A model generated the notes under the pieces. That model saw nothing but the letters and a program-made list of their open reading frames with translations, had not been told where the DNA came from and did not search any database. Source: Marinobacter sp050379415 (GTDB lineage Bacteria; Pseudomonadota; Gammaproteobacteria; Pseudomonadales; Oleiphilaceae). From it: a DNA stretch of 64,000 nt. How positions within the stretch are numbered: the first letter of the stretch is position 1; each line of letters opens with the position of its first letter. Made by a program: the position numbers and the translations under genes. Below, piece by piece: positions 15,039 to 24,229 of the stretch. The DNA lies in assembly GCF_050379415.1 (NCBI RefSeq), contig NZ_JBNRLS010000007.1, positions 1 to 64,000 on the forward strand, written 5' to 3'.

Positions 15039-15947
15039 TCACTCGAAGCGATCCCAGTAGGGTGGCTCGCCGAAGTAGCCGTCGAGAAAGTCGACAAAGC
15101 TGCGTACCTTGCTGGCCAGCAGCTGCCGGTGCGCGTACACCGCGTATAACGCCATCGGCTCGGGTTCGTGATCGGGGAGGATGACTCTCAGTTTGCCCTC
15201 CCGGATCGCGGAGCCTGCGATAAACGTGGGCTGGACCGCGATGCCGGCCCCGGCAATGGCCGCTTCCACCAGCACATCGCCATTGTTGCTGACCATGTCA
15301 CCCTCCGAATGTTTCCCCGCGCTCCTCAGCCACCGGTGAACCTGTCCGGTGGCGTCCTGATCCATATAGCTGTACCGCAGATAGCGGTGATCCCGGAGGT
15401 CTTCCGGCCGCTGCGGTGTGCCATAAGCTATCAGATATTCCGGCGAGGCACAGGTCACCAGCCGCACCGGGGCGATTCGTTTGGCGATCAGGGATGAGCT
15501 CTTCAGGTGGCCGATGCGCAGGGCGATATCGAACCCTTCCTCGACAATATCCACCTTCCGGTCGTTCAGTTGCAGGTCGATGTCCACGGCGGGATGGGCC
15601 TTCTGGAACTCGGTCAGCAGCGGTGCCATGTGGCGGATGGCAAAGGAGACCGGCGCGCTGATGCGAAGCAGGCCGCGGGCTTCGCCCTGCAGGTCACCCA
15701 GCTGGTTTTCCAGATCATCGATGTCGGTCAGGACCTGTTCGGCGCGCTGGTGGTACCGGGTGCCGGCCTCGGTCAGATGAAGTTTGCGCGTGGTGCGGTT
15801 GAGCAGGCGTACGCCCAGGTGTTGTTCAAGCTGGGAAACGTATTTGCTAACCAGCTGTGGTGACATCTCCAGTCGTTCCGCAGCGCGGGTGAAGGTGCCT
15901 TCATTCACCACGGTAACAAAGGCGCGCATGGCGTCGATACGGTCCAT
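15039..15947 (-). CDS. LysR family transcriptional regulator
   Basis: A 302-residue LysR regulator. The N-terminal winged helix is MDRIDAMRAFVTVVNEGTFTRAAERLEMSPQLVSKYVSQLEQHLGVRLLNRTTRKLHLTEAG. It is followed by a type 2 periplasmic-binding-like effector domain. It closely resembles the AaeR/DmlR-like branch typical of LysR-DoxX gene pairs. It is divergent from the doxX gene, and the spacer holds two palindromes suitable as operators, so it probably controls doxX and the dioxygenase behind it. Confidence 0.9.
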   Translation of the reverse strand: MDRIDAMRAFVTVVNEGTFTRAAERLEMSPQLVSKYVSQLEQHLGVRLLNRTTRKLHLTEAGTRYHQRAEQVLTDIDDLENQLGDLQGEARGLLRISAPVSFAIRHMAPLLTEFQKAHPAVDIDLQLNDRKVDIVEEGFDIALRIGHLKSSSLIAKRIAPVRLVTCASPEYLIAYGTPQRPEDLRDHRYLRYSYMDQDATGQVHRWLRSAGKHSEGDMVSNNGDVLVEAAIAGAGIAVQPTFIAGSAIREGKLRVILPDHEPEPMALYAVYAHRQLLASKVRSFVDFLDGYFGEPPYWDRFE

Positions 15948-15977
15948 TGGCTTGTCCTGCCTTGTTGTGACCGCACA

Positions 15978-16013
15978 TTATCAACATACAGTTGATAATA
16001 AGACAACGTTGTC
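15978..16013. promoter_or_regulatory. Two palindromic operator candidates between lysR and doxX
   Basis: TTATCAAC-N5-GTTGATAA (15978-15998) is a perfect 8-5-8 inverted repeat. Four bases later comes a perfect 12-base palindrome GACAACGTTGTC (16002-16013). Both lie in the divergent spacer. The first fits the T-N11-A pattern of LysR sites. Confidence 0.65.
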
Positions 16014-16109
16014 CACCTTAGTCTTTCATTCTGGCGATAGTAAAGTGCTCCCATCTTCTGGAGCGGCGCTTCAGAGCCCATCAACAGCGAAAGATTCGAG
16101 GTGACCCTT

Positions 16110-16589
16110 ATGAACACTCAATTTGCACAGGCGCTTTTCGGTTCCACCGGGGGTTTTGCCGCACTGGTCCTGCGGGTACCGGTCGGGCTCATCCTGGCGG
16201 CCCATGGTGCGCAGAAACTGTTTGCCTGGTTTGGCGGCTACGGCCTGGAAGGCACCGGTCAGTGGATGGCCAGCATCGGCCTGGAGCCGGGCTACCTGAT
16301 GGCGCTGATGGCCGGTAGTGCCGAATTCTTTGGTGGTCTCGCGCTGGCTGTGGGCTTGCTGACCCGTCCGGCAGCACTGGTCAACGCCATTGCCATGCTG
16401 GTGGCGGTCTTCGCGGTTCACATCGGTAACGGCTTGTTCATGTCCAACAACGGCTATGAGTATGCCCTGACCCTGTTCGTGGTCAGTGTGGCCCTGGCCA
16501 TTCAGGGTGGTGGACGATTCGCCCTGGATAATGTGCTGCTCCAGCGACTGGGCACTGGTACTGTCTACAGCAAGCCTGTGGCGGCTTGA
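16110..16589 (+). CDS. DoxX family membrane protein
   Basis: A 159-residue protein with four membrane spans, starting at the ATG at 16110 behind a GAGGTGAC ribosome site. The DoxX signature is clear: LVLRVPVGLILAAHGAQKLFAWFGGYGLEGTGQWM, then AGSAEFFGGLALAVGLLTRPAALVNAIAMLVAVFAVH. DoxX proteins are linked to thiosulfate oxidation or oxidative stress in different organisms; the role here is undefined. It is followed by the DODA dioxygenase gene and faces a LysR regulator, a frequently conserved trio. Confidence 0.9.
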   Translation: MNTQFAQALFGSTGGFAALVLRVPVGLILAAHGAQKLFAWFGGYGLEGTGQWMASIGLEPGYLMALMAGSAEFFGGLALAVGLLTRPAALVNAIAMLVAVFAVHIGNGLFMSNNGYEYALTLFVVSVALAIQGGGRFALDNVLLQRLGTGTVYSKPVAA

Positions 16590-16658
16590 TCGGATCGACC
16601 TGAAGAACAGAAGGCGCCCCCTGAAATGTCCGGGAGCGCCTGTTCGGGAGTGACAAAC

Positions 16659-17462
16659 ATGCAGAAAAGTACCGATGTACTGTTCATTTCCCACGGTGGC
16701 GGGCCGATGCCGCTGCTGGGTGATCCGGGCCACCGTGAGATGGTGGAGCGGCTCACGGAGATGGCAGGCAAGCTGCGCAGGCCCTCGGCCATCCTGGTGA
16801 TCAGTGCCCACTGGGAAGAGTCGGTACCCACCATCACGTCCGGGACTAATCCGTCGTTGATCTACGATTACTACGGCTTCCCGCCGGAGTCTTACGACAT
16901 TCAGTACCCGTGTCCCGGAGAACCGACGCTCGCCGGACAGGTTCATGCGGCGCTTGGTAACGCCGGGATACCAGCAAGGCTGGACGATCATCGCGGCTTC
17001 GATCACGGTCTGTTCGTGCCGCTGAAACTGATGTATCCGGAGGCCGATATTCCATGCGTGCAGCTGTCACTGGTGAACAGCCTGGATGCGGAAACACATC
17101 TGGCTATTGGCCGGGCCTTGCAGGCCCTGGACTACGACAACCTGCTGGTGATCGGGTCCGGTTTTTCCTTCCACAACATGCGGGCATTTTTCACGCCGAA
17201 CACGCCGGATATCCAGCAGCGGAATGAGGCTTTCGAGGTCTGGCTGGAGGACACCTGTACCGATACGACGATCAGTGAAGCCGAACGCGCTGACCGTTTG
17301 AGGCATTGGGACCAGGCGCCTTACGCCCGGTTCTGCCACCCCCGTGAGGAGCATCTGTTACCACTGCACGTATGCTACGGGCTGGCTGGGCAGGCCGCCC
17401 GGACGCGCTTTGAGGCAACCATCCTCGGAAAGCAATCCGGGATGTTTTATTGGGGCAGGTAA
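16659..17462 (+). CDS. DODA-type extradiol ring-opening dioxygenase
   Basis: A 267-residue class III extradiol dioxygenase (LigB superfamily, YgiD/DODA group). Metal-site elements are FISHGGGPMPLLGD (His near residue 12), VISAHWEESVPTI, DHRGFDHGLFVPLKLMYPEADIPCVQLSL and GSGFSFHNMRAF. The start at 16659 is supported by a GGGAG ribosome site and by the family start; the frame extends 11 codons upstream. A hairpin, AGGCGCCCCC with GGGAGCGCCT, lies between doxX and this gene. Substrate is a catechol-like compound that cannot be specified. Confidence 0.88.
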   Translation: MQKSTDVLFISHGGGPMPLLGDPGHREMVERLTEMAGKLRRPSAILVISAHWEESVPTITSGTNPSLIYDYYGFPPESYDIQYPCPGEPTLAGQVHAALGNAGIPARLDDHRGFDHGLFVPLKLMYPEADIPCVQLSLVNSLDAETHLAIGRALQALDYDNLLVIGSGFSFHNMRAFFTPNTPDIQQRNEAFEVWLEDTCTDTTISEAERADRLRHWDQAPYARFCHPREEHLLPLHVCYGLAGQAARTRFEATILGKQSGMFYWGR

Positions 17463-17562
17463 TAGCCGGCTCCGGAGCATTCCGTCTACCGATCCCAGAG
17501 ACTATAGTGGTTATCTGGACGGGGAACTCCAGGCCCCGGCATCCGTGCAAGGAGGGCAACCG

Positions 17563-18912
17563 GTGCAAACATCTGTTTCCATTTCCCGGTGGCTTCTGGC
17601 CGGGACATTCGCTGTTCTCGCGTGGGTGGCCTGTCCGGTCGCCTACGCTGACGCTCCCCTGAGTGCCGAACGGTCCGACCCGCGCGCACTGGGCTGGATG
17701 ATGGGCTTTCCGCCGCCACCGGACAAGCTGATCGCACAGCCGGAATCGGACTTTTTCGGTTTTCCCAAGCTGCGTTGGACCGTTTGTCACATCCGCGAAC
17801 TCATGCCGACGAAACAGGTAAGTCGCGGCCTTGGAGCTCCGGTTCCGTTGCCGTATGCGTGGGATGAGGGTATCGACACGGTGCGTTTCGTGCCCATGGG
17901 CGCAGACGAGCCGATGACCTGGGAGCAATCGCTCTCGGCCAATTACACCGACGGCATTCTGATCCTTCACGGGGGCAGGGTGGTCTACGAGCGCTATTCC
18001 GGCTGTCTGAATGAGCGCGGCAAGCATGCCGCCATGTCGATGACCAAGTCGTTGACCGGTCTGTTGGCGGAAATACTGGTAGCGGAAGGGAAGCTGGATG
18101 AAGAGGCCAGGGTGTCTTCCATCATCCCGGAGTTGTCCGGGAGCGCTTTTGGCAGTGCTACCGTGCGCCAGGTAATGGATATGACCACCGCGCTTGATTA
18201 CAGCGAGGATTATGCTGATCCGAAAGCGGATATCTGGGTCTATTCCGCCGCGGCCAGTCCTTTGCCCAAGCCTGAGGGGTATGAGGGGCCGGATGGCTAC
18301 TTCGAGTATCTTGAGACCGTCCGACAGGCCGGAACCCACGGTGAGGTGTTCGGCTACAAGACGGTCAATACCGATGCCCTTGGCTGGATCATTTCGAGGG
18401 TAACCCGACAGGACCTGGCAGCGCTGCTGTCCGACCGCATCTGGAGCCGGATGGGCGCCGAGCAGGATGGTTATATGACCGTGGACGGCAAGGGCACACC
18501 GTTTGCCGGCGGTGGACTCAGCGCCGGCCTCCGGGATCTGGGGCGCATCGGCTTGCTGATGCTGGGCGACGGTGAGATCAATGGCCAGCGCCTGTTTCCG
18601 GCGGAGGTGGTGGAGACTATCCGGGCCGGCGGCGACAGGGGTGCATTCGCAAAAGCCGACTACCGCACCCTGGACGGTGGCAGCTACCGCAGTATGTGGT
18701 GGGTCCTCCATAACGAGCATGGCGCATTTGCGGCCCGCGGTGTGCACGGGCAGACCATCTACGTGGATCCGACCGCGGACATGGTGATTGTCCGCCTCGC
18801 CTCCTTTCCAACGGCCAAGAATGCCGCTATCGATCCGACATCGCTGCCGGCATACCAGGCTGTAGCCGAGTATCTGATCGGCCAGCGTGACGCGGCGCAG
18901 GCCCCACAATGA
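17563..18912 (+). CDS. Beta-lactamase-fold serine hydrolase, exported
   Basis: A 449-residue serine hydrolase from a GTG at 17563, placed there by AAGGAGG and the signal peptide VSISRWLLAGTFAVLAWVACPVAYADA. The catalytic S-x-x-K is HAAMSMTKSLTGLLAEIL, the Y-x-N-like element is FGYKTVNTDALGWII, and the third motif is near GVHGQTIYVDP. This is the penicillin-binding-protein-like family that includes esterases and 6-aminohexanoate-dimer hydrolases. Its substrate is unknown. Its stop overlaps the next gene as ATGA. Confidence 0.88.
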   Translation: MQTSVSISRWLLAGTFAVLAWVACPVAYADAPLSAERSDPRALGWMMGFPPPPDKLIAQPESDFFGFPKLRWTVCHIRELMPTKQVSRGLGAPVPLPYAWDEGIDTVRFVPMGADEPMTWEQSLSANYTDGILILHGGRVVYERYSGCLNERGKHAAMSMTKSLTGLLAEILVAEGKLDEEARVSSIIPELSGSAFGSATVRQVMDMTTALDYSEDYADPKADIWVYSAAASPLPKPEGYEGPDGYFEYLETVRQAGTHGEVFGYKTVNTDALGWIISRVTRQDLAALLSDRIWSRMGAEQDGYMTVDGKGTPFAGGGLSAGLRDLGRIGLLMLGDGEINGQRLFPAEVVETIRAGGDRGAFAKADYRTLDGGSYRSMWWVLHNEHGAFAARGVHGQTIYVDPTADMVIVRLASFPTAKNAAIDPTSLPAYQAVAEYLIGQRDAAQAPQ

Positions 18913-19322
18913 TGCGTGATGCCCCGGAGTCCCTGTACCTGGCGCTGGCGGATTCGCTGCTGGTCCTGCATGTGCTGCTGGTGGCCTTTGTTATTTTGGG
19001 CCTGGTGGCAATTTTCCTGGGCCGCTTGCTGCACTGGCGCTGGATCCGGAATGTCTGGTTCCGGGTCACTCATCTGGTGGTGATCGGCATTGTGGTGCTG
19101 CAGGCGTGGCTGGGCGTGCTCTGCCCGCTGACGGTATGGGAAATGGAATTGAGGGAGAGAGCCGGCGCGGCCGGGTATGAGGGCTCGTTCATTCAGCACT
19201 GGCTGCAATCGTTACTCTATTACAGTGCGCCGGAGTGGGTGTTTATTCTCGTGTACACGGTGTTCGGGGGCGTGGTCCTGGCCAGTTGGATCCTGGTCAG
19301 GCCCGGACGCCCCCGGAAATAA
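18909..19322 (+). CDS. DUF2784 family membrane protein
   Basis: A 137-residue protein with three or four membrane spans. The start ADSLLVLHVLLVAFVILGLV and the central VCPLTVWEMELRERAG segment (here GVLCPLTVWEMELRERAG) are diagnostic of DUF2784. The ATG overlaps the stop of the hydrolase gene, so translation is coupled. The cysteine-proline pair after the third span is conserved in the family. Function unknown. Confidence 0.9.
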   Translation: MMRDAPESLYLALADSLLVLHVLLVAFVILGLVAIFLGRLLHWRWIRNVWFRVTHLVVIGIVVLQAWLGVLCPLTVWEMELRERAGAAGYEGSFIQHWLQSLLYYSAPEWVFILVYTVFGGVVLASWILVRPGRPRK

Positions 19323-19325
19323 TCC

Positions 19326-20111
19326 TCAGCGTGTCTGGATCACGCCGTTCTCATCGGAAATGACGATCTCCACCCGTCGGTTCTGTTGTCGCCCGGCACT
19401 GGTGTCATTGCTCGCCACGGGATAGGCTTCGCCGTAGCCGATCACTTCCACCCGGCTTCGCGCAACTCCCTCGGCCAGCAGCGCATCGCGCACCGCCATG
19501 GCCCGGCGTTCGGACAGATCCTGGTTGTATGACTCGGCGCCGGTACTGTCGGTGTAGCCTTCGACCCGCACCCGGCGGTCTTCATATTGCAGCATGAAGT
19601 CTGAGAGCCTCTGTACCGTGCGCATGCCCGCGGGCTTCAGATCGGCCTCGTTGAGGTCGAACAGCACGTCACCGAGGGTCAGTACCATGCCGCGCTCGGT
19701 TTTCTCGGCCTGGAGCGCCTCCATTTGCGCACGCAGGGAAGCCGCCTCATTGGATTTCAGTTCCAGCATGATGTCCTGCCGACGTTTCTCTGCGGAGCTG
19801 ATTTCCTCCTCCAGTTCAGCGCGCAGGCCCTGCTGCTCGGCAATCTCGGCATGGCGCTTGGCGAGGTAGGCGGAGTGTTCGACCCGCACGATATCCTCGT
19901 CATCCTCCAGCAGGGCTTCCGCCCGATCCAGTTCGCTGCGCGCGCTGCGGAGCTGGCTGGAGCCACTGCGGGCAACGTAGGGATCTTCCGCGATCTTGTT
20001 GTAGACCATGCGGGCTTCGTCGACTTTGGCATTCTGCTCGGGGGCGCTGGCACAACCAAACATCAGCGCCGAAAGCCCGACTGTGGTAATCAGGGACAGT
20101 GTACGATTCAT
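19326..20111 (-). CDS. OmpA family protein with DUF4398-like N-terminus
   Basis: A 261-residue envelope protein. The signal peptide ends SALMFGCASAPEQ, giving a possible lipobox LMFGC. Residues 30-140 are helical and Glu/Arg-rich (coiled coil, DUF4398-like). Residues 150-255 form an OmpA C-terminal peptidoglycan-binding domain with VRVEGYTDSTGAESYNQDLSERRAMAVRDAL and the NRRVEIVI ending. It pairs with the adjacent DUF4398 lipoprotein gene 22 bases upstream. It probably anchors the outer membrane to peptidoglycan. Confidence 0.9.
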   Translation of the reverse strand: MNRTLSLITTVGLSALMFGCASAPEQNAKVDEARMVYNKIAEDPYVARSGSSQLRSARSELDRAEALLEDDEDIVRVEHSAYLAKRHAEIAEQQGLRAELEEEISSAEKRRQDIMLELKSNEAASLRAQMEALQAEKTERGMVLTLGDVLFDLNEADLKPAGMRTVQRLSDFMLQYEDRRVRVEGYTDSTGAESYNQDLSERRAMAVRDALLAEGVARSRVEVIGYGEAYPVASNDTSAGRQQNRRVEIVISDENGVIQTR

Positions 20112-20133
20112 GGTGTCGATCTCCTTTCAGGGC

Positions 20134-20511
20134 TCACTGTTGGTCCATTTCCAGCTGTCTGCGGAGGTTCTCGATATTGGCGTTGATCTCCTCCACGGCG
20201 CGCCTGGCTTTTTCGGTCTCGGAGCGTGCTCCGGCCAACTGTGCGTCCACCGCCGCCTGCTCCAGCAGGCGTTCGGCTTCCCTGTATTCTTCCCGATCGA
20301 TCAGTTCACGGGCATCGGCCACCTTGTTCTGGGCCTGGTTCAGCAGAACCGGCTCGAACTGGCGGGCATCGGCAGCTTCTGCCTGGGTAATGGACCCGGT
20401 GGCCAGCTGTAAATCGCTGTCCGGGCGAGGTCCGGGACCCGCGCAGGCCGCCAGGGTCGCTGCGAATCCAAGAATGATGAGGGTGCGTGAGAAACGGATG
20501 TGTGGCTGCAT
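20134..20511 (-). CDS. DUF4398 domain lipoprotein
   Basis: A 125-residue lipoprotein starting at the ATG at 20511, which has a GGGAG ribosome site eight bases upstream. The lipobox is LAACAGPG. The mature part is a helical coiled-coil with AADARQFEPVLLNQAQNKVADARELIDREEYREAERLLEQAAVDAQLAGARSETEKARRAVEEIN, the DUF4398 pattern. Gene order DUF4398-OmpA is common in gammaproteobacteria. No enzymatic motif is visible. Confidence 0.88.
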   Translation of the reverse strand: MQPHIRFSRTLIILGFAATLAACAGPGPRPDSDLQLATGSITQAEAADARQFEPVLLNQAQNKVADARELIDREEYREAERLLEQAAVDAQLAGARSETEKARRAVEEINANIENLRRQLEMDQQ

Positions 20512-20667
20512 GCATGAACTCCCTTGTTCAGACATTTCCTTGGTTGGCGGGCGGTCACGACTGTGAAAATTTGTGAAATCCCAAGGAAAATATAGCAGCT
20601 GGGCAGGGGAAACGCGGATTTTGATTGAAAATTGAGCGAATTCGGGCCCGGGCGCTTGAAGATGAGC

Positions 20668-22359
20668 TCAGTCGAGCCGGAGCAATTTGATAAGGTTTTC
20701 CCTCAGAGCTTCTGACACAGCCCGGCCGGCGATGCCCTCGGCCAGGCGGATAACCTTGCCCCCGGTTTCGTCACGGAATTCCAGTGAGAAGTACTCGGTG
20801 GTGCGCCGGCCGCTGTTCATGCTCATCCCGCCCTTCAGCTTCAATTGGTCCGCATGCACCAGGTTGCCTGAGCGTTTCCACAGGGCCATGCCGCCCCAGT
20901 AACGGACCGCCTCCACACGGGGGCCTTCGACGCGTGTTTTCAGGCTTCGTCCAAGCATGAACAGCCCGCTCAGGAACATGGGGAAACCGAACAGGCCGAA
21001 CATGAAGGCCATGAAGTAGAGCATGATGCCTTCCTCCGCAGCCACGTAAGCCAGCCCCACGCTCACCCCGCCGAAGATCAACCCGAACATCAGGACCATG
21101 GCCTTCATGGCGAGGTTGCGACCGGGGCGGCTGTGCAGCACCACACCGTTGCCAAGCATCTGGACATCGATCTGTTCGGCGGCGTCGGTCAGCGATTTCA
21201 TGCGCGCCTGGCGTTCATGGTGTTCCACATGGGCCGGGCTGAGGGAAATGGAGGACGTCTGCGTGCCCTGGACCACCGGCAACTCGTAGGTCCGTTGGAG
21301 CGGAATGGGCTGTTTGGGACCGGTCAGCAGCAGGCGCCATTCGACCTGGCGATTGCCCAGGTTGTCAGTCTCGGGCAGGTCGGTTGGCGGGGTGAAGCGA
21401 AAGCGCACCACGGAACCGGTGGCTTCATCGTTCACCTCCGGCACCTGATCGGCCTGCCAGATGACGGACTCGCTGCGGCTGCTGTTCTTGCCGCGGCTGA
21501 TCCGGACCCGCAGGCACTGAAGGGTCACCAGCCAGTCGGCCTGGCCGAGGCGGCGGGCGAGAGTAATCCGGCCGGCGACATCGCCGCCGATCTGGCCGGG
21601 GGAGGGGTCCAGCGCCAGTGGCGCGGGACCGTAGTGGCGCCAGTTCCGCAGATTTTTCCAGGCCATGTAGGCGAGCCAGAAGCCGGCCAGGGGAAACAGG
21701 AGCACCGCGAGAATCGGCCAGTTGTCCTTGCCAAGCTCGTCCGGCATCGCCAGTACCCCGGGCAGGCTGATGCCCAGGAACATGAATGCCATGAAGCCGA
21801 ACAGCCAGGAACCGTGCTTTTCGGATGAGTGGATGGGGCCGCCCGCCACGGCAGCCACAGCCGCTTTTTTCCGCCCCATGAACATGACAAACAGGCCCAC
21901 ACCGCCGAAGACGGTGCCGAAGATGGTCATGAACAGCATCTTCTCCCACCTCAGTTCCCGGACCAGATAGCTTTCCGAAGGCGAATCCGGATTCACCCAG
22001 GCTCTCAGGGCGCCCCGACTGCTGGCGTGACGCAGCCGGCTGACCAGTTCATGGTGGTAATCGCTGATGTTATCGCTGCCGCGATCGTACCCGACCCGGG
22101 ACCCGTAGTAGTTCCGGCCGCTGTATTGGTAGCGGTAGGCAGCCTCCACGGAATAGGTGGTCGAGTCGGAACCGGTGTTGCTGCGTACGTTGGCGCTCTC
22201 GAGGGCCGCGGGTACTTGTCGCCAGTCGGCGCTGACAGCGTGTTCATAGAGGGTGTGCAAGGGGCCGAATATCAGGATTCCAAGGCCGACCAGCAGGAAG
22301 ATAAGTCCGAAGAGATTGATTCCGAGCCCCGATTTCCTATTTCTGTTCGCTGCCGCCAC
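20668..22359 (-). CDS. DUF3592 domain membrane protein
   Basis: A 563-residue membrane protein. After an N-terminal span (LFGLIFLLVGLGILIFGPL) comes a DUF3592-type extracytoplasmic segment with SVEAAYRYQYSGRNYYGSRVGYDRG and WVNPDSPSESYLVR. Further spans lie near residues 140-165 and 190-240, and two more near 420-470. The rest is soluble strand-rich sequence. The family is widespread, of unknown role, and often annotated as a stress or envelope protein. It is a single gene without obvious operon partners. Confidence 0.82.
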   Translation of the reverse strand: MAAANRNRKSGLGINLFGLIFLLVGLGILIFGPLHTLYEHAVSADWRQVPAALESANVRSNTGSDSTTYSVEAAYRYQYSGRNYYGSRVGYDRGSDNISDYHHELVSRLRHASSRGALRAWVNPDSPSESYLVRELRWEKMLFMTIFGTVFGGVGLFVMFMGRKKAAVAAVAGGPIHSSEKHGSWLFGFMAFMFLGISLPGVLAMPDELGKDNWPILAVLLFPLAGFWLAYMAWKNLRNWRHYGPAPLALDPSPGQIGGDVAGRITLARRLGQADWLVTLQCLRVRISRGKNSSRSESVIWQADQVPEVNDEATGSVVRFRFTPPTDLPETDNLGNRQVEWRLLLTGPKQPIPLQRTYELPVVQGTQTSSISLSPAHVEHHERQARMKSLTDAAEQIDVQMLGNGVVLHSRPGRNLAMKAMVLMFGLIFGGVSVGLAYVAAEEGIMLYFMAFMFGLFGFPMFLSGLFMLGRSLKTRVEGPRVEAVRYWGGMALWKRSGNLVHADQLKLKGGMSMNSGRRTTEYFSLEFRDETGGKVIRLAEGIAGRAVSEALRENLIKLLRLD

Positions 22360-22513
22360 TGTCTGTTCCGTGTCCCGGTGGATCGATCACGTTCGTCTTG
22401 TTTCGTCAATCATACCTGCAAAAGCCGGGAAAAAGTGTGCGGTGAGTCTGCCTGGCCAGGGTGGTGCTGGTTCACCTGGCAGCCTTTCTCTTCCGTTAGA
22501 TGCGGACCGTCAT

Positions 22514-22684
22514 TCAATCATCGCCCTCGGCCTTGTCTTTTTCCTCCATTTCGGCCTTGCGCTTACGGATTTTCTCCAGCTTTTCCGGTGGAAGGCGCAT
22601 GTGAGCCGAATCGCGCAGCACCATGAGGCTGCCGACGATCAGGGCCAGTGCTAGCAGAACGATAATCCATCCAATCAGGGGCAT
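22514..22684 (-). CDS. DUF2897 family small membrane protein
   Basis: A 56-residue protein translated from the minus strand. It starts MPLIGWIIVLLALALIVGSL (one membrane span), then MVLRDSAHMRLPPEKLEKIRKRKAEMEEKDKAEGDD. One N-terminal span followed by a highly charged cytoplasmic tail is the DUF2897 layout. It sits alone between the DUF3592 and DUF4396 genes, all on the minus strand. Role unknown. Confidence 0.8.
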   Translation of the reverse strand: MPLIGWIIVLLALALIVGSLMVLRDSAHMRLPPEKLEKIRKRKAEMEEKDKAEGDD

Positions 22685-22773
22685 ATCCGTACCCTCAGGT
22701 GAAACCGACCTCCATGGTGCACGAGGCCGGGCGTTCCTTCCACATCATATTCGCTGCGCTGGCCCCTGCCGGA

Positions 22774-23457
22774 TCAGTGGCAGTGGGCGTGGGCTGCCGC
22801 GTCCGTGTCTCTCGGATCGCCCATGCCGCCCTTCAGACCATATTTGATCAGCAATAAGTTGGCCGGCCAGGCCGCGAACAGGCCGAGTGACAGGGATACA
22901 TAGAGCGATGACCAGAACAGGGCGTCGCCCATGGTGGACTCGCCGCCAAGATACAGATCGGTGGTGATGGCCACAGATTCCATGACCACGATGGAGATGG
23001 ATTCCGCTACGAAGGCACCCTTGAAGGCTTCCTTGAAGGGCATGCCGTTTTGCATCATGGGGCCGATATTCATGGCGAAGCCGAAGATGTACGCCAGCGA
23101 GAAGGTGATGATCGCCGCCCAGAAATTCCCCATGGCAAACAGACCGACGGAGATGATGACACCGAGGATCTCACCAATGCCGCAACCAGAATAGCAGTGG
23201 GCTACCGATCGGAAGCCTTTCCGGGCCAGACTGTCCGTGGCTATCTGCTTGCGCCCCGAGTAGCGGTAGATCAGGACACCGATGGGGCCGGAATAGAGCA
23301 CTGTCAGCCCCCATACCCACTGCATCATGGAGGCGATGTGGCTGTTGTTGGTGCGCAGATCGTAGACCACCCACGCAACACTGGCGGCGACGAGGGCCAG
23401 CCAGATACCGAGTCCGGTCCAGCTGTCGATCAGGGCCTGAATCTGGTCAATAGTCAT
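22774..23457 (-). CDS. DUF4396 domain membrane protein, His-tailed
   Basis: A 227-residue protein with about six membrane spans. The DUF4396 core is visible: SVAHCYSGCGIGEILGVIISVGLF and FGFAMNIGPMMQNGMPFKEAFKGAFVAESISIVVMES. The Cys-Cys-His cluster in HCYSGCG and the C-terminal HAHCH suggest metal contact, which is an inference. Family function is unknown. It is divergent from the DUF3175 gene. Confidence 0.85.
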   Translation of the reverse strand: MTIDQIQALIDSWTGLGIWLALVAASVAWVVYDLRTNNSHIASMMQWVWGLTVLYSGPIGVLIYRYSGRKQIATDSLARKGFRSVAHCYSGCGIGEILGVIISVGLFAMGNFWAAIITFSLAYIFGFAMNIGPMMQNGMPFKEAFKGAFVAESISIVVMESVAITTDLYLGGESTMGDALFWSSLYVSLSLGLFAAWPANLLLIKYGLKGGMGDPRDTDAAAHAHCH

Positions 23458-23578
23458 AGCCGAGAGAGTCCTTCGCCCAGAAAATTTGCAACACTGGTTA
23501 GAGACTGGAACCCGGTTGAACGTTTTTCAACCGTGTCCGGCGCGGAACGGTTGGTGTAGCGAACGCAGGAGGCAAACC

Positions 23579-23887
23579 ATGACTTCAGAGAAAGACGGGC
23601 GTAAGCCTGCAGGCCAATGGTCACAGAAAGTGACCGAAACCAGTGACTCGCTGGATCTCGAGGAAGGTGTTTTTACCCTGGAGGATCCGAAAGAGATAGC
23701 CTTGTCACTGAAGCGTTCAGCGGAGCAGAGTTCACGGCGGAAATCCGAACCCTTCCGCTCCGCCATGTCGATGCTGACGTTCTACATCAACCGTGCGGGC
23801 AAACATCTTCCTGAAGAGCAACGGCATCGGCTGCAGCAGGCGAAGGAGGAACTGCGGGTCCTGTTTGGTCGGCCGAGAAAAGGTTAG
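23579..23887 (+). CDS. DUF3175 domain protein
   Basis: A 102-residue soluble protein. Start is the ATG at 23579 behind GCAGGAGGC; the frame is open further upstream without a ribosome site. DUF3175 features are WSQKVTETSDSLDLEEGVFTLEDPKEIALSLKRSAEQSSRRKSEPFRSAMSMLTFYINRAGKHLPEEQRHRLQQAKEELR in one block. The sequence is charged and probably nucleic-acid or protein binding; no function is established. Flanked by DUF4396 (divergent) and a 70-residue gene (same strand). Confidence 0.85.
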   Translation: MTSEKDGRKPAGQWSQKVTETSDSLDLEEGVFTLEDPKEIALSLKRSAEQSSRRKSEPFRSAMSMLTFYINRAGKHLPEEQRHRLQQAKEELRVLFGRPRKG

Positions 23888-23980
23888 CCGGGGCGGCAGT
23901 CGGTTTTTGGTTGCGCAGATTCGCCGGTTCTCTGTTAAGTTTAAAAAAGATTCCTGGTATCAAGGAACAAGGAGACCGCC

Positions 23981-24193
23981 ATGTTTGTTGCCGAGAAAGC
24001 CACCGGGCACTTGATTGAAGTGCTGGATAGCGCCGCCCTGTTCGATCCTCACCTGGATTCCATCAAAGGCAGCCTTCACTATGGGGAGGAAGCTCAGGAT
24101 CCGGAATCCTTCCCGAAATCGGAGCTGGTTTTCCCGTCGGGTGAACCCCTCCCAAGGTGCTGGACAGACCCCGATTACCGGCGCCGAACATAA
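23981..24193 (+). CDS. Small acidic protein of unknown function
   Basis: A 70-residue protein with a strong AAGGAGACC ribosome site before the ATG. It opens MFVAEKATGHLIEVLDSAALFDP, with HYGEEAQDPESFPKSELVFPSGEPLPRCWTDPDYR following. I recall similar short proteins in Marinobacter and Alteromonas relatives but no named family. It lies 36 bases upstream of the KefB-type antiporter and may share its transcript. Confidence 0.65.
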   Translation: MFVAEKATGHLIEVLDSAALFDPHLDSIKGSLHYGEEAQDPESFPKSELVFPSGEPLPRCWTDPDYRRRT

Positions 24194-24229
24194 ACCACTG
24201 CACTTAATCCACCGGAGCGATTTCACCCA

